From Borrelia sp. A-FGy1 (GTDB taxonomy: Bacteria > Spirochaetota > Spirochaetia > Borreliales > Borreliaceae): a stretch of 64,000 nt of DNA. This document shows, one piece after another, positions 25,335 to 33,529 of this stretch. The stretch spans positions 463,582 through 527,581 of the forward strand of contig NZ_CP043682.1 in the NCBI RefSeq assembly GCF_014084025.1. The letters are read 5' to 3'. The notes beneath the pieces are model-generated. The model made no database searches. It worked only from the letters and a program-made list of their open reading frames with translations, and was not told the origin of the DNA. Every line of letters starts with the position of its first letter. Position 1 is the first letter of the stretch. A program made the position numbers and the translations under genes.

Positions 25335-25805
25335 TTTTAATTTGCAGTTTTTGGTAATGAGAATATTAAGCTAAATCGGTAATAAGATGATATTTATATT
25401 TTTAATAATGTTGAATTACTCATAAAAATAGATAAGCTTTTGATTTTAAACTTTTAATCTGTATAGATTTTTTAGTTCAAAAATTATATAAAATTTGTTA
25501 ATAATGAAAATTATATTAATAATATTTAAGAGGTAAAAAGTATAATATAGGTTTTATTGATAAGGCACTTTAGAAATATTTACTGATTATTGATTGTATT
25601 TATGGATATAATAAGAATTTATTTTAAGTTAATTACAAATTTAAAAGAAACTTTGATAATTTGAAAGTTAATGATTTTTTTAGATTTAATGATGTAAAAT
25701 ATAATTACTTAAATTGTTTAATAAGGGTTGTTTCAAGATTTTAATATTTGTTCTTTTAATTAAAAAGCCTAGAGAAAGCTTTGTAAGTTTATGCAATGTG
25801 TTTAT
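25335..25805. other. Noncoding spacer between ndk and the lptC-like gene
   Basis: About 470 nt of very AT-rich sequence with frequent stops in all frames. I see no RNA gene, repeat or recognisable pseudogene in it. It should contain the promoter of the downstream Lpt-like operon, but no element stands out. Confidence 0.4.
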
Positions 25806-26333
25806 ATGAAAAGATTTACTTTCTTTATGTTTTCGCTGCTTTTAAGTTGTACTTTTGATTATAATGAATATTCTGGTAGGTCAGAAGCTGCTAAAGAAAC
25901 TCCTTCAATACAAATATTGGGAATTAGCTATCATAATATTGTAAGAGGAAAGAAACAAACCGTATTAGAATCTTTAAGTTTTAATTATTTTCATGATTAC
26001 AAGATTTATACAATAGAAAATGGACGATTTTTATATCATTTATTGGATAATAAGATTTCAGGTAAATTTAATAAGTTAGAGGGTTCTCATGTTACCAAAA
26101 ATTTAGATATGAAAGATTCTGTTGAATTAAAAATAGAAGATATGAATAATTATTACTTGATTAATACCAATAGACTTTTATGGAGAGATAATAGCAAGGA
26201 GCTGTTTTCACCTCCAAATGAGATAGTATTAGTTAGATTTGATGATAGTAATATAATTGGCAAAAGTTTTTCATATTTTTTAAATCAAAATCATTTTTAT
26301 TTTTATTCTGGTATTGAAGGGTTTTTAAGATGA
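25806..26333 (+). CDS. LptC-like lipoprotein
   Basis: Small lipoprotein of about 175 residues. The start MKRFTFFMFSLLLSC is a lipoprotein signal peptide with lipobox LLSC and Cys15 as the lipid attachment site. The body has the repeated short strands of the LptC/OstA fold, with LLWRDNSKELFSPPNEIVLV and DDSNIIGKSFSYF matching the typical LptC ending (WN..., V.I..., I.G.G). An in-frame ATG at 25791 is a possible start, but the shorter form gives a standard signal peptide. Its stop overlaps the start of the LptA-like gene (ATGA). The LptC assignment is inference from pattern and neighbours. Confidence 0.7.
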   Translation: MKRFTFFMFSLLLSCTFDYNEYSGRSEAAKETPSIQILGISYHNIVRGKKQTVLESLSFNYFHDYKIYTIENGRFLYHLLDNKISGKFNKLEGSHVTKNLDMKDSVELKIEDMNNYYLINTNRLLWRDNSKELFSPPNEIVLVRFDDSNIIGKSFSYFLNQNHFYFYSGIEGFLR

Positions 26334-27019
26334 AATTTTTCATTATTTTCTTAATTTTTATTTCTTTCTTTAATAGTTATGGGCAAGATAAAAATAAGCT
26401 TAAGTATGCTAAAAAAGAAAAAAAATCACAAAATAAAAATGATTTTACTTTTAAAGCAGATTTTTCCCAGGGGATTATGTCTTCTCTTTATAGGAGAGTT
26501 GTTTTGAAGGGAAATCCTGAGGTGACTTCATCTGATTTTAAACTTAGGGCTGATGAGATTGAGATTTATGGTGAGGGTAGTTCTTATATTGAGGCTCGTG
26601 GAAATGTTTATTATGAAGATTATAAAAATAAAATGAATGTTAAATCACAATTTTTATTCTTTAATAGGAAATTGGATAATTTTTATCTTCAAAAAAGTGT
26701 TGAACTTGAAGATTTAGAAAATGAACTTGTTGTTAAGGCCGAGAGGATAGAGGGAGGCCATAAATCAAACACTTATGTTATGCAGTATTCTGTTAAAATA
26801 TATAAAGGTGAAACTTTTGCAAGAGCTGAGAATGGTATTTATAACAAAGAAGAAAAAGAAATTATTCTTGAGGGTGTTCCAGTTATTTATCAAGATGATA
26901 ATTATTATTCTGCTGCAAGGATAATTTTTAATATAGAAACTAATAAATATAATCTTGAGGGGAGTGTTGAAGGTAAATTTACTCAGATAGAAGAAGATGT
27001 TTCTAAGGAAAAAAAATAG
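26330..27019 (+). CDS. LptA/OstA-like periplasmic protein
   Basis: Exported protein of 229 residues with signal peptide MKFFIIFLIFISFFNSYGQ. The body is a run of short beta strands typical of the OstA/LptA beta-jellyroll: VVLKGNPEVTSSDFKLRADE, SSYIEARGNVYYED, VVKAERIEGG, AENGIYNKEEKEIILEGVPV and YYSAARIIFNIETNKYNLEG. In Gram-negative bacteria LptA bridges the periplasm for lipid transfer to the outer membrane. It overlaps the LptC-like gene by 4 nt and the LptB-like gene by 23 nt. Borrelia is not known to make LPS, so the cargo is open (lipoproteins or glycolipids are candidates). Confidence 0.78.
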   Translation: MKFFIIFLIFISFFNSYGQDKNKLKYAKKEKKSQNKNDFTFKADFSQGIMSSLYRRVVLKGNPEVTSSDFKLRADEIEIYGEGSSYIEARGNVYYEDYKNKMNVKSQFLFFNRKLDNFYLQKSVELEDLENELVVKAERIEGGHKSNTYVMQYSVKIYKGETFARAENGIYNKEEKEIILEGVPVIYQDDNYYSAARIIFNIETNKYNLEGSVEGKFTQIEEDVSKEKK

Positions 27020-27788
27020 AATAAAATCAATAAAAGAGAGGCTTGATGTTGGCTATGTTAATGATATTGTTCTTAAGGCAGATAATATTGTTAAGAAATA
27101 TGGAGAAAAAATAGCTGTTAATGGTGTTACTATTGATGTTCATAGAGGTGAAGTTGTAGGTCTTCTTGGTCCAAACGGCGCTGGAAAAACTACTACTTTT
27201 TATACTATTGTAGGGTTTATTAAATCTGATAGTGGTTGCGTCTTAATAAATGATTATGATGTTTCTGGTCTTAATATGTATGAGCGAGCAAGAATAGGTA
27301 TTGTATATCTACCACAAGAACCTTCTATTTTCAGAGAGCTTACAGTTGAAGATAATATTTTAGTTGCTCTTGAAAGAAGAGAAGATTTATCTCAAGCGGA
27401 ACGTAAAATAAAGCTTGTAAATCTTCTTAAAGAATTTGAAATAAAAAGAATACAGCATCAAAAGGCATATACTCTTTCTGGTGGTGAGAGAAGGAGAACA
27501 GAGATAGCTAGAGCTTTAGCAGTTAATCCGTATTTTTTATTACTTGATGAACCTTTTGCAGGTATTGATCCTATTGCTATAGGAGATATAAAAAATATAA
27601 TAAAAATTTTGAAGAGCAAAAATATTGGTGTTTTAATTACTGATCATAATGTGAGAGATGCTTTTGATATAATAGATAGAGCTTATATTATTTATCAAGG
27701 ACAGGTACTTGATGAAGGTAATGTTTCCTATATTATAAATAGTGAAAAAGCTAAAAAGCTTTATCTTGGTGAAGGGTTTAGATTATGA
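26997..27788 (+). CDS. lptB: ABC transporter ATP-binding protein, LptB family
   Basis: Cytoplasmic ATPase, 263 residues. Walker A GPNGAGKT, Q-loop LPQEPSIFREL, signature LSGGERRRTEIARALA, Walker B FLLLDEPFAGIDPIA and H-loop LITDHNVRD; the last two are diagnostic of LptB rather than of other ABC ATPases. About 25 extra N-terminal residues precede the family start. The ATG at 26997 lies inside the LptA-like gene, with a weak agaaga ribosome-binding site, and no later start codon is available in frame. The permease partners (LptF/G) are not in this window. Confidence 0.9.
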   Translation: MFLRKKNRIKSIKERLDVGYVNDIVLKADNIVKKYGEKIAVNGVTIDVHRGEVVGLLGPNGAGKTTTFYTIVGFIKSDSGCVLINDYDVSGLNMYERARIGIVYLPQEPSIFRELTVEDNILVALERREDLSQAERKIKLVNLLKEFEIKRIQHQKAYTLSGGERRRTEIARALAVNPYFLLLDEPFAGIDPIAIGDIKNIIKILKSKNIGVLITDHNVRDAFDIIDRAYIIYQGQVLDEGNVSYIINSEKAKKLYLGEGFRL

Positions 27789-28474
27789 GAGTAGTTGAAA
27801 GAGAATTTTATTATGAATTTGAATTAGATCCTAGGTTTAAGTTAGTCTACACCAAAAAACCTTTTAATTTGAGTATTAAGGATATTAACAATGATAACCT
27901 AGATTTTATTCCGAAGAGCAAAAAAATAAAATATTTGAAACAGTTGCATACAAATATTATTCATGAAGTCTATGATGATTTTGTCAATTTTCAGGAAGGA
28001 GATGGTCTTGTTTCTTCTTCTTATAATGTTGCTCTTCTTGCTTACTATGCAGATTGTCTTCCAATATATTGTTTTGACAGTTTAAAAAACTATATTGGAC
28101 TTATTCACAGTGGATATAGGGGTAGTTTCAAGCTTATTATTTTAAAAATGTTACTTATGTTTGAAAATATGGGCTCAAACTTCCAAGATTTGAGAATTGT
28201 ATTTGGACCTTATAATAGGGTATGCTGTTATGAGATTTCTTCGGAATTTTTAGAGGAAGCAAAATTAAAATTTAGTAAGAAATTATTAAATATATCTTTT
28301 TGTAATAGAGATGATAAAATATATTTTGATAATTTTAGTTTTAATTTAAGCTTAATTTCTAGTTTTAATTTAGATATTAAAGATTCGGGTCTTTGTACGC
28401 ATTGTGATCATAATCTTTATTCTTATAGAAGACTTAGAGGTAATAGAAGTTATGCTGCAATTTGGAGAGTTTAG
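27785..28474 (+). CDS. PgeF/YfiH family laccase-domain protein
   Basis: 229-residue protein of the multicopper polyphenol oxidase-like (DUF152) family, which includes purine nucleoside phosphorylases and the peptidoglycan editing factor PgeF. Family elements: LKQLHTNIIHEV, LLAYYADCLPIYCFD, LIHSGYRGSF (usual HAGWRG), FGPYNRVCCYEI and CTHCDHNLYSYRRLRG at the C-terminus with metal-site Cys and His. It overlaps lptB by 4 nt (ATGA), so is in the same operon. The role is either purine salvage or removal of Ser from muropeptides; the sequence does not decide. Confidence 0.85.
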   Translation: MRVVEREFYYEFELDPRFKLVYTKKPFNLSIKDINNDNLDFIPKSKKIKYLKQLHTNIIHEVYDDFVNFQEGDGLVSSSYNVALLAYYADCLPIYCFDSLKNYIGLIHSGYRGSFKLIILKMLLMFENMGSNFQDLRIVFGPYNRVCCYEISSEFLEEAKLKFSKKLLNISFCNRDDKIYFDNFSFNLSLISSFNLDIKDSGLCTHCDHNLYSYRRLRGNRSYAAIWRV

Positions 28475-28476
28475 AT

Positions 28477-29223
28477 TTGAATGTTAGGGATTTATCATCT
28501 AAGTTAGATGAGTTATTTAAGATAGAAAATTTTGAGAATATTGACAAAGGCCTTAATGGCCTTCAAGTAGGAAATTTGGAGTCCAAGGTTAGGAATATTG
28601 CTTTTGCTGTCGATGCGAGTATGATGACTTTAAAGGAAGCTAAGGGTTATGATTTTTTGGTGACTCATCATGGTATTTTTTGGTCGAAATCTGAAAGAAT
28701 TGTTTCTGTGATGTATAAAAAGGTTAAGTATCTTATCGATAACAAAATAGCTCTTTATTCTCTTCATTTACCTATGGATGCGCATCCTGTTTATTCTCAT
28801 AGCAAGGTTTTTTCTGACTTTCTTGGTTTTAGGGATCCTATCCCTTTTGCGAACTATAAGGGAGTTAATTTAGGCATTATTTCTATTTCTAGTCTTAATT
28901 TTTCTGAGATCCTTAATAAGATTAAGGAAAGAAATAAACACATTCTTTACTATAAAGAATTTAAAGAACATGTTTGTAAGGTAGCTATTGTTAGTGGTTC
29001 TGGATATTCTTTTTTTGAAGAAGCTTTACAATATGATGTTGATCTATTCATAACAGGGGATACTTCTCATCAAATTTATTCTTTAGCTGAAGAGTATGGT
29101 GTGAATTTAATATTTGCAGGACATTATTTTACTGAAACATTTGGTTTGATAAAATTAATGGATTATTTTAGGGCTTGTGAAGAATTACAAATTAAGTTTA
29201 TTAGTAAAGACACTAATTTATAA
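28477..29223 (+). CDS. NIF3/DUF34 family metal-binding protein
   Basis: 248-residue member of the NIF3 (YbgI/YqfO) family, a toroidal hexamer with a dinuclear metal site. Metal-binding elements visible: LVTHHGIFWSK, LYSLHLPMDAHP, LFITGDTSHQ and FAGHYFTETFG. I chose the TTG at 28477 because ggagag at 28464-28469 lies 7 nt upstream and the product starts MNVRDLSSKLDELF; an in-frame TTG at 28462 overlaps this ribosome-binding site. It begins 2 nt after the pgeF-like gene and ends 9 nt before lspA. Its biochemical function is unsettled (GTP cyclohydrolase or metal-chaperone activity proposed for relatives). Confidence 0.87.
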   Translation: MNVRDLSSKLDELFKIENFENIDKGLNGLQVGNLESKVRNIAFAVDASMMTLKEAKGYDFLVTHHGIFWSKSERIVSVMYKKVKYLIDNKIALYSLHLPMDAHPVYSHSKVFSDFLGFRDPIPFANYKGVNLGIISISSLNFSEILNKIKERNKHILYYKEFKEHVCKVAIVSGSGYSFFEEALQYDVDLFITGDTSHQIYSLAEEYGVNLIFAGHYFTETFGLIKLMDYFRACEELQIKFISKDTNL

Positions 29224-29232
29224 GGATTTTTT

Positions 29233-29739
29233 ATGAATATAAATAAAATCAAAATGATTAATAATTTTATATTTATTTCTATTTTAGTTTTTTTTGATCA
29301 ATTATCTAAGTATTTAATTGTTAAATATGTCAAGCTTTATTCTGAATATTTATCTATTTTTGGAGATTTTTTAAAAATAACACATGTTAGGAATACTGGA
29401 GCCTTATTTTCAATAGGTTCTAATATTGATAATAATTTAAAAAATTTATTTTTTCTTGTAATTCCTATTGTTGTTTTATTTTTTGTTTTTTGTTTTTCTT
29501 TAAAAGAAGATAATAAAATAATTAGAATTTCATTTTTATTGATTTTGTCTGGCGGTATTGGGAATATTATTGATAGATTGTTTAGACCTTTAGGCGTTGT
29601 AGATTTCTTGGATATAAAATTTTTTGGCATTTTGGGACTTCAGAGATGGCCAACTTTTAACTTTGCAGACAGTTATGTTGTTGTAGGAATAGGTTTATTT
29701 GCAATTTATGATTTGTTTATAAAGAATAGAAAGCATTAA
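29233..29739 (+). CDS. lspA: Lipoprotein signal peptidase
   Basis: Inner-membrane aspartyl protease (SPase II) cleaving prolipoprotein signal peptides, 168 residues with four membrane segments. Conserved blocks: FFDQLSKYLIVKY, VRNTGALFSIGS, GGIGNIIDRLF and FNFADSYVVVG; the Asp residues of the last two are the catalytic pair. It is essential-type machinery for a genus rich in surface lipoproteins and processes, for example, the LptC-like lipoprotein encoded upstream. ATG with aagga close upstream; 3 nt after its stop comes a small membrane protein. Confidence 0.96.
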   Translation: MNINKIKMINNFIFISILVFFDQLSKYLIVKYVKLYSEYLSIFGDFLKITHVRNTGALFSIGSNIDNNLKNLFFLVIPIVVLFFVFCFSLKEDNKIIRISFLLILSGGIGNIIDRLFRPLGVVDFLDIKFFGILGLQRWPTFNFADSYVVVGIGLFAIYDLFIKNRKH

Positions 29740-29742
29740 TTT

Positions 29743-29970
29743 ATGAAAATTTTATATTTTATTTTGTGTTCATTGACTAACTTATCTTTAATGCTTTTAG
29801 TTTTTTTTCTAGAATTTTTTTTTGTTGCTAAATTTAATATTATTATTTCTCCTTTTCTCCAGTTTATTTTGGTTTTGCTTATGATAATTATTTCAATTGT
29901 CATAAGCTATTTTTTATCAAATATTATTGCAAAAAGTATTATTTCTAAATTTTTCAATTTAGATAAATAA
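29743..29970 (+). CDS. Small membrane protein, unknown function
   Basis: 75 residues with two hydrophobic segments (about 4-33 and 37-65) and a short basic/polar end (FFNLDK). It starts 3 nt after lspA and ends 14 nt before the ymdB-like paralogue, so it belongs to this operon. I recognise no family. It corresponds to the BB0470 position (from memory). Both ends are fixed by neighbours, which supports it being a real gene. Confidence 0.65.
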   Translation: MKILYFILCSLTNLSLMLLVFFLEFFFVAKFNIIISPFLQFILVLLMIIISIVISYFLSNIIAKSIISKFFNLDK

Positions 29971-29984
29971 AAAGAGAGGTTTTA

Positions 29985-30806
29985 GTGGCTTTGCGAGTTT
30001 TGATTGCTGGGGAAATTGTAGGCAAACCTGGCATTGTTGTTACGAAAGAGTTTTTGTCTACTTTTAAAAAGAATAGAAAAATAGATTTTGTTGTATCTGG
30101 TAATAATTTTACTACAGGATTTAGGGGCCTAAACAAAAGACATGTTTTTTTGCTAAAAAAGTATGGTGTTGATGTCTTAACTTTAGGAGAAAATGCGTTT
30201 TCAAGAACTGTATTAAGTGATGAACTTGATAAATATAACTTTATTTTAAAGCCTCTAAATTGTGCTGCTAGAATAAAGGGTTATTCTTATTTTATTTATA
30301 ATGTTAATGGTAGTAAGGTTGCCGTAATTAGACTTGTTGGGCAGACTGGGATTACGAAATATAACTTTAATAGTCCTTTTTTTTCTTTTGATTATGTTTA
30401 CGAGAAAATAAAGTTGCATACCAATAATATAATTGTGCTTTTTGATTCAAATACTACAGCTGAGACTAATTCTATGTTTTTTTATTTGAAATCTAGAGTT
30501 AGTGTTTGTTTTGGTATTGGCAGAAGAGTATTGACAGCTGATCTTAGAATTTTAGATAATACTGCAGTTATTACTGATCTTGGTAGAGTTGGCAGTTTAA
30601 ATAGTGTCATTGGATATGTTCCTGAATTTGAGATAGATAAATTTTTAAAAGGATTTTTGTATAACCGATTTTCTGAATCTTGGGAAGGACTTGGATTTAA
30701 TGGTGCTATAGTTGAAATTGATGATAATGGAAAAGCTATTTTAGTAGAGACTGTAAGAGAATATGTAAATTTTAAAGGTAAACCAAAGAATGAAAATGAT
30801 ATTTAA
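29985..30806 (+). CDS. YmdB-like metallophosphoesterase paralogue lacking catalytic residues
   Basis: 273 residues, start GTG at 29985 after agagagg. The fold follows the YmdB (TIGR00282) family block by block when compared with the intact ymdB at 50773. There, the active-site motifs read GDIIGD, NGENSSG, TGNHVYSD, DFHAES and GTHTHIM. Here the same positions read GEIVGK, SGNNFTTG, LGENAFSR, DSNTTAE and GIGRRVL, so nearly all metal ligands are gone. The structural block TDLGRVGSLNSVIGY (DLGMTGSLNSVIGF in ymdB) is kept. It is therefore probably a pseudoenzyme with a binding or regulatory role. It sits in the lspA-murA operon. Confidence 0.8.
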   Translation: MALRVLIAGEIVGKPGIVVTKEFLSTFKKNRKIDFVVSGNNFTTGFRGLNKRHVFLLKKYGVDVLTLGENAFSRTVLSDELDKYNFILKPLNCAARIKGYSYFIYNVNGSKVAVIRLVGQTGITKYNFNSPFFSFDYVYEKIKLHTNNIIVLFDSNTTAETNSMFFYLKSRVSVCFGIGRRVLTADLRILDNTAVITDLGRVGSLNSVIGYVPEFEIDKFLKGFLYNRFSESWEGLGFNGAIVEIDDNGKAILVETVREYVNFKGKPKNENDI

Positions 30807-30841
30807 ATTATTGATACTTGGGTAAGACTGGAGGCAAAATA

Positions 30842-32125
30842 ATGTATAGCTATATTGTAGAGGGTGGTTTTAAAATAGGTGGTAGGATAACAGCTAGTGG
30901 CAATAAGAATGCAGCTTTACCTTGTATTGTAGCTGCATTACTTACAGATGAAGAGGTTATTTTAGAAAATATTCCAAATATTAAAGATGTAGAAGTTATT
31001 TTAGATATTTTAAAGGATGTAGGTGCTCAAGTCTTAAGAAACGGAAGTATTGTTAGAATTAAAGTTTTAAATATTACTAAAACGGAAATGAATTCTTCTT
31101 TAACAGATTTAATTAGGGCTTCTATTTTGTTTGTTGGACCTCTTCTTGCTAGATGTGGAAAGATTGATATTGCTCCTCCTGGCGGAGATGTTATTGGAAA
31201 GAGAAGACTCGATACTCATTTTTATGGACTTAAGAAACTTGGTGCTAAGTTAATAGATAATGACAAGAGGATTATTTTAGAAGCAGACAAATTAATTGGA
31301 ACTGAAATGTTTTTAGATGAAGCATCAGTTACTGCCACTGAGAATATTATTATGGCTGCTGTTTTTGCTTTTGGTGAAACCGTGATAATGAATGCTGCTT
31401 GTGAACCACATGTGCAAGATTTGTGTAAGATGTTAATTACTATGGGGGCTGATATTTCTGGAGTTGGTTCTAATGTTATTAAAATAAAAGGTGTTAAAAA
31501 AATAAGAGGAACTAGATTTCGAATAGGGGCTGACTTTATGCAAGTAGGTTCCTTAATTAGCTTGTCTGCATTAACAGGAGGAGAGCTTGAAATTAATAGA
31601 GCTGACACTAAACATTTTATTTTAATAAGGCATGTGTATTCAAAACTTGGGATTGATTTTGAATATGATGAAGATAGTATATATGTAAAGAAAAATCAAG
31701 ATTTAAAGGTAAAGCTAGATTATGGAGGATATATTCCTAAAATTGATGATGGTCCATGGCCTGCTTTCCCTACAGATCTTATGAGTATAGTTATAGTTAC
31801 TGCGACTCAAGTTCAGGGAACAGTTCTTATTTTTGAAAAAATGTTTGAATCAAGAATGTTTTTTGTAGATAAACTTATAAAAATGGGTGCTCAAATTGTT
31901 CTTTGCGATCCTCATCGAGTTGTAGTTACAGGAAAAACAATTCTTAAGGGAAGTGTTCTATCTTCTCCTGATGTTAGGGCAGGTATGTCCTTGCTTATTG
32001 CTGCTCTTTGTGCCAAAGGAAAAAGCCAGATTCAAAATGTTTATCAGATTGAGAGGGGATATGAAGAAGTTGTTGATAAACTTAGCTCTTTAGGAGCAAA
32101 AATTAAAAGAATTATCGATAAATAA
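30842..32125 (+). CDS. murA: UDP-N-acetylglucosamine 1-carboxyvinyltransferase
   Basis: First committed step of peptidoglycan synthesis: transfer of enolpyruvate from PEP to UDP-GlcNAc, 427 residues with the ATG chosen here. ggagg at 30830-30834 sits 7 nt before this ATG; an in-frame TTG at 30818 would add 8 residues. Landmarks: GNKNAALPCI near the N-terminus, the catalytic loop PPGGDVIGKRRLD, TDLMSIVIVTATQ and SPDVRAGMSLLIAA. The loop residue that is Cys115 in E. coli is Asp116 here, the change that removes the fosfomycin target thiol. It follows the ymdB-like gene in the lspA operon. Confidence 0.96.
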   Translation: MYSYIVEGGFKIGGRITASGNKNAALPCIVAALLTDEEVILENIPNIKDVEVILDILKDVGAQVLRNGSIVRIKVLNITKTEMNSSLTDLIRASILFVGPLLARCGKIDIAPPGGDVIGKRRLDTHFYGLKKLGAKLIDNDKRIILEADKLIGTEMFLDEASVTATENIIMAAVFAFGETVIMNAACEPHVQDLCKMLITMGADISGVGSNVIKIKGVKKIRGTRFRIGADFMQVGSLISLSALTGGELEINRADTKHFILIRHVYSKLGIDFEYDEDSIYVKKNQDLKVKLDYGGYIPKIDDGPWPAFPTDLMSIVIVTATQVQGTVLIFEKMFESRMFFVDKLIKMGAQIVLCDPHRVVVTGKTILKGSVLSSPDVRAGMSLLIAALCAKGKSQIQNVYQIERGYEEVVDKLSSLGAKIKRIIDK

Positions 32126-32148
32126 AATTTTTATTCTATTAAAGGAGA

Positions 32149-33504
32149 ATGTTTTTGATAAGAAAGAAAGATAAAATAAGAGAACTTGTTATTAATGGAA
32201 ATATATATAAAGTAATTTTTGTTGTTGGTTTACCCTTAGTTATTACTAATATTATTCAAATTTTTTATGAACTTACAGATATGTTTTATGTAGGAAAACT
32301 TGGTACTTTATATGTAAGCGCGCTTTCTCTTATTTGGCCTATAAATTTTTTTATTGTATCTTTAGGCATGGGCATGGGCATAGGCAGTATATCTTTAATA
32401 GCTAGGAATTTTGGCGAGGGTAATTATAAGAAAACAGCTAGATATTCAGGCCAGTTGTTGATATTAAGCTTTTTTCTTTCTATGTTAGTCGTAGTATTAG
32501 CATTCATTTTTATTGATCCTATTTTAGATTATATTGGTGCTACGGGAGATCTTAAAAATCATGCAAGGGAGTATTTTTCTGTAGCTATCTATGGGATTCC
32601 TGTTATGTTTTTAAGTATGTCTATTATGTTTGTATTAAATGCAATAGGATCCACAGTTATTTCAATGATGATGATTTTAATTGCAAATATTATTAATTTC
32701 ATTCTTGATCCTATTTTAATATTTACTTTTAATTTAGGTATTGCTGGTGCTGCTTGGGCTACTCTTTTCTCAAAATTAATTACTATTGTAAGTTATCTTA
32801 TTATGGCCTTTTGTTTTAATAAATGTTTAAAAATTTATATTAAAGATTTAATTCCTAATCTTAATTATTTATTTCAGATACTCAAATGTGGTATACCTGC
32901 ATCTTTAAGTCAGGCTATGGTATCTTTTTCTTTTATCATTTTTAACTCATTTATTGTAACAATTGGGACTGATTTTTTGGCTGCTTATGGTATTTCTAAT
33001 ATGATAGATACTTTTTTGTTTTTGCCTGCAATGGCTTTTAGTTCTGCTTTAGCATCGATAATTGGACAAAATCTTGGAATCAATAAGGTAAAAAGGGCTA
33101 TAGAGACTTTACATAAGGGATTTTTTGTTATAAGTTTGATTTCTATTTCGACTACATTAATTTTGATTATTAATAGAAATTTTTTAATATCTCTTTTTAC
33201 CAGTAATCAAACAGTTTTAGAATATGCAAATTATTATTTATTTTTTGTTGCCATTGGTAGTATTGGATTTTCTTTTCAACTTGCACTGCAGAGTGCTTTA
33301 ATCGGGTCTGGTTTAACTAATATAGTGATGATCGTTACTTTTACTAGAGTATGGCTTGTAGCAATGCCCATTATGTTAATAATTAAATATTTTGGTGTAC
33401 TTTTTGAATATATTTGGATTTTTGCTATGATTCCAAGTTATATTGGATTCTTCATTATGCTTGCTATTTTACTTAGTGGTTCTTGGAAGCAGAAAAAAAT
33501 TTAA
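32149..33504 (+). CDS. MATE family multidrug/cation efflux protein
   Basis: Inner-membrane drug/Na+ (or H+) antiporter of the MATE family, 451 residues with about 12 hydrophobic segments in two similar halves. Family elements: LPLVITNIIQIFYELTDMFY near the N-terminus, NFILDPILIFTFNLGIAGAA, and GIPASLSQAMVSFSF starting the second half. ATG at 32149 lies only 1 nt after aaaggag, so the TTG at 32155 (7 nt spacing) may be the true start. It is 23 nt after murA. A decayed, colinear copy of the first half follows immediately downstream. Confidence 0.9.
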   Translation: MFLIRKKDKIRELVINGNIYKVIFVVGLPLVITNIIQIFYELTDMFYVGKLGTLYVSALSLIWPINFFIVSLGMGMGIGSISLIARNFGEGNYKKTARYSGQLLILSFFLSMLVVVLAFIFIDPILDYIGATGDLKNHAREYFSVAIYGIPVMFLSMSIMFVLNAIGSTVISMMMILIANIINFILDPILIFTFNLGIAGAAWATLFSKLITIVSYLIMAFCFNKCLKIYIKDLIPNLNYLFQILKCGIPASLSQAMVSFSFIIFNSFIVTIGTDFLAAYGISNMIDTFLFLPAMAFSSALASIIGQNLGINKVKRAIETLHKGFFVISLISISTTLILIINRNFLISLFTSNQTVLEYANYYLFFVAIGSIGFSFQLALQSALIGSGLTNIVMIVTFTRVWLVAMPIMLIIKYFGVLFEYIWIFAMIPSYIGFFIMLAILLSGSWKQKKI

Positions 33505-33529
33505 ATGGCCCAAAGTAAAACTAAGCTTG

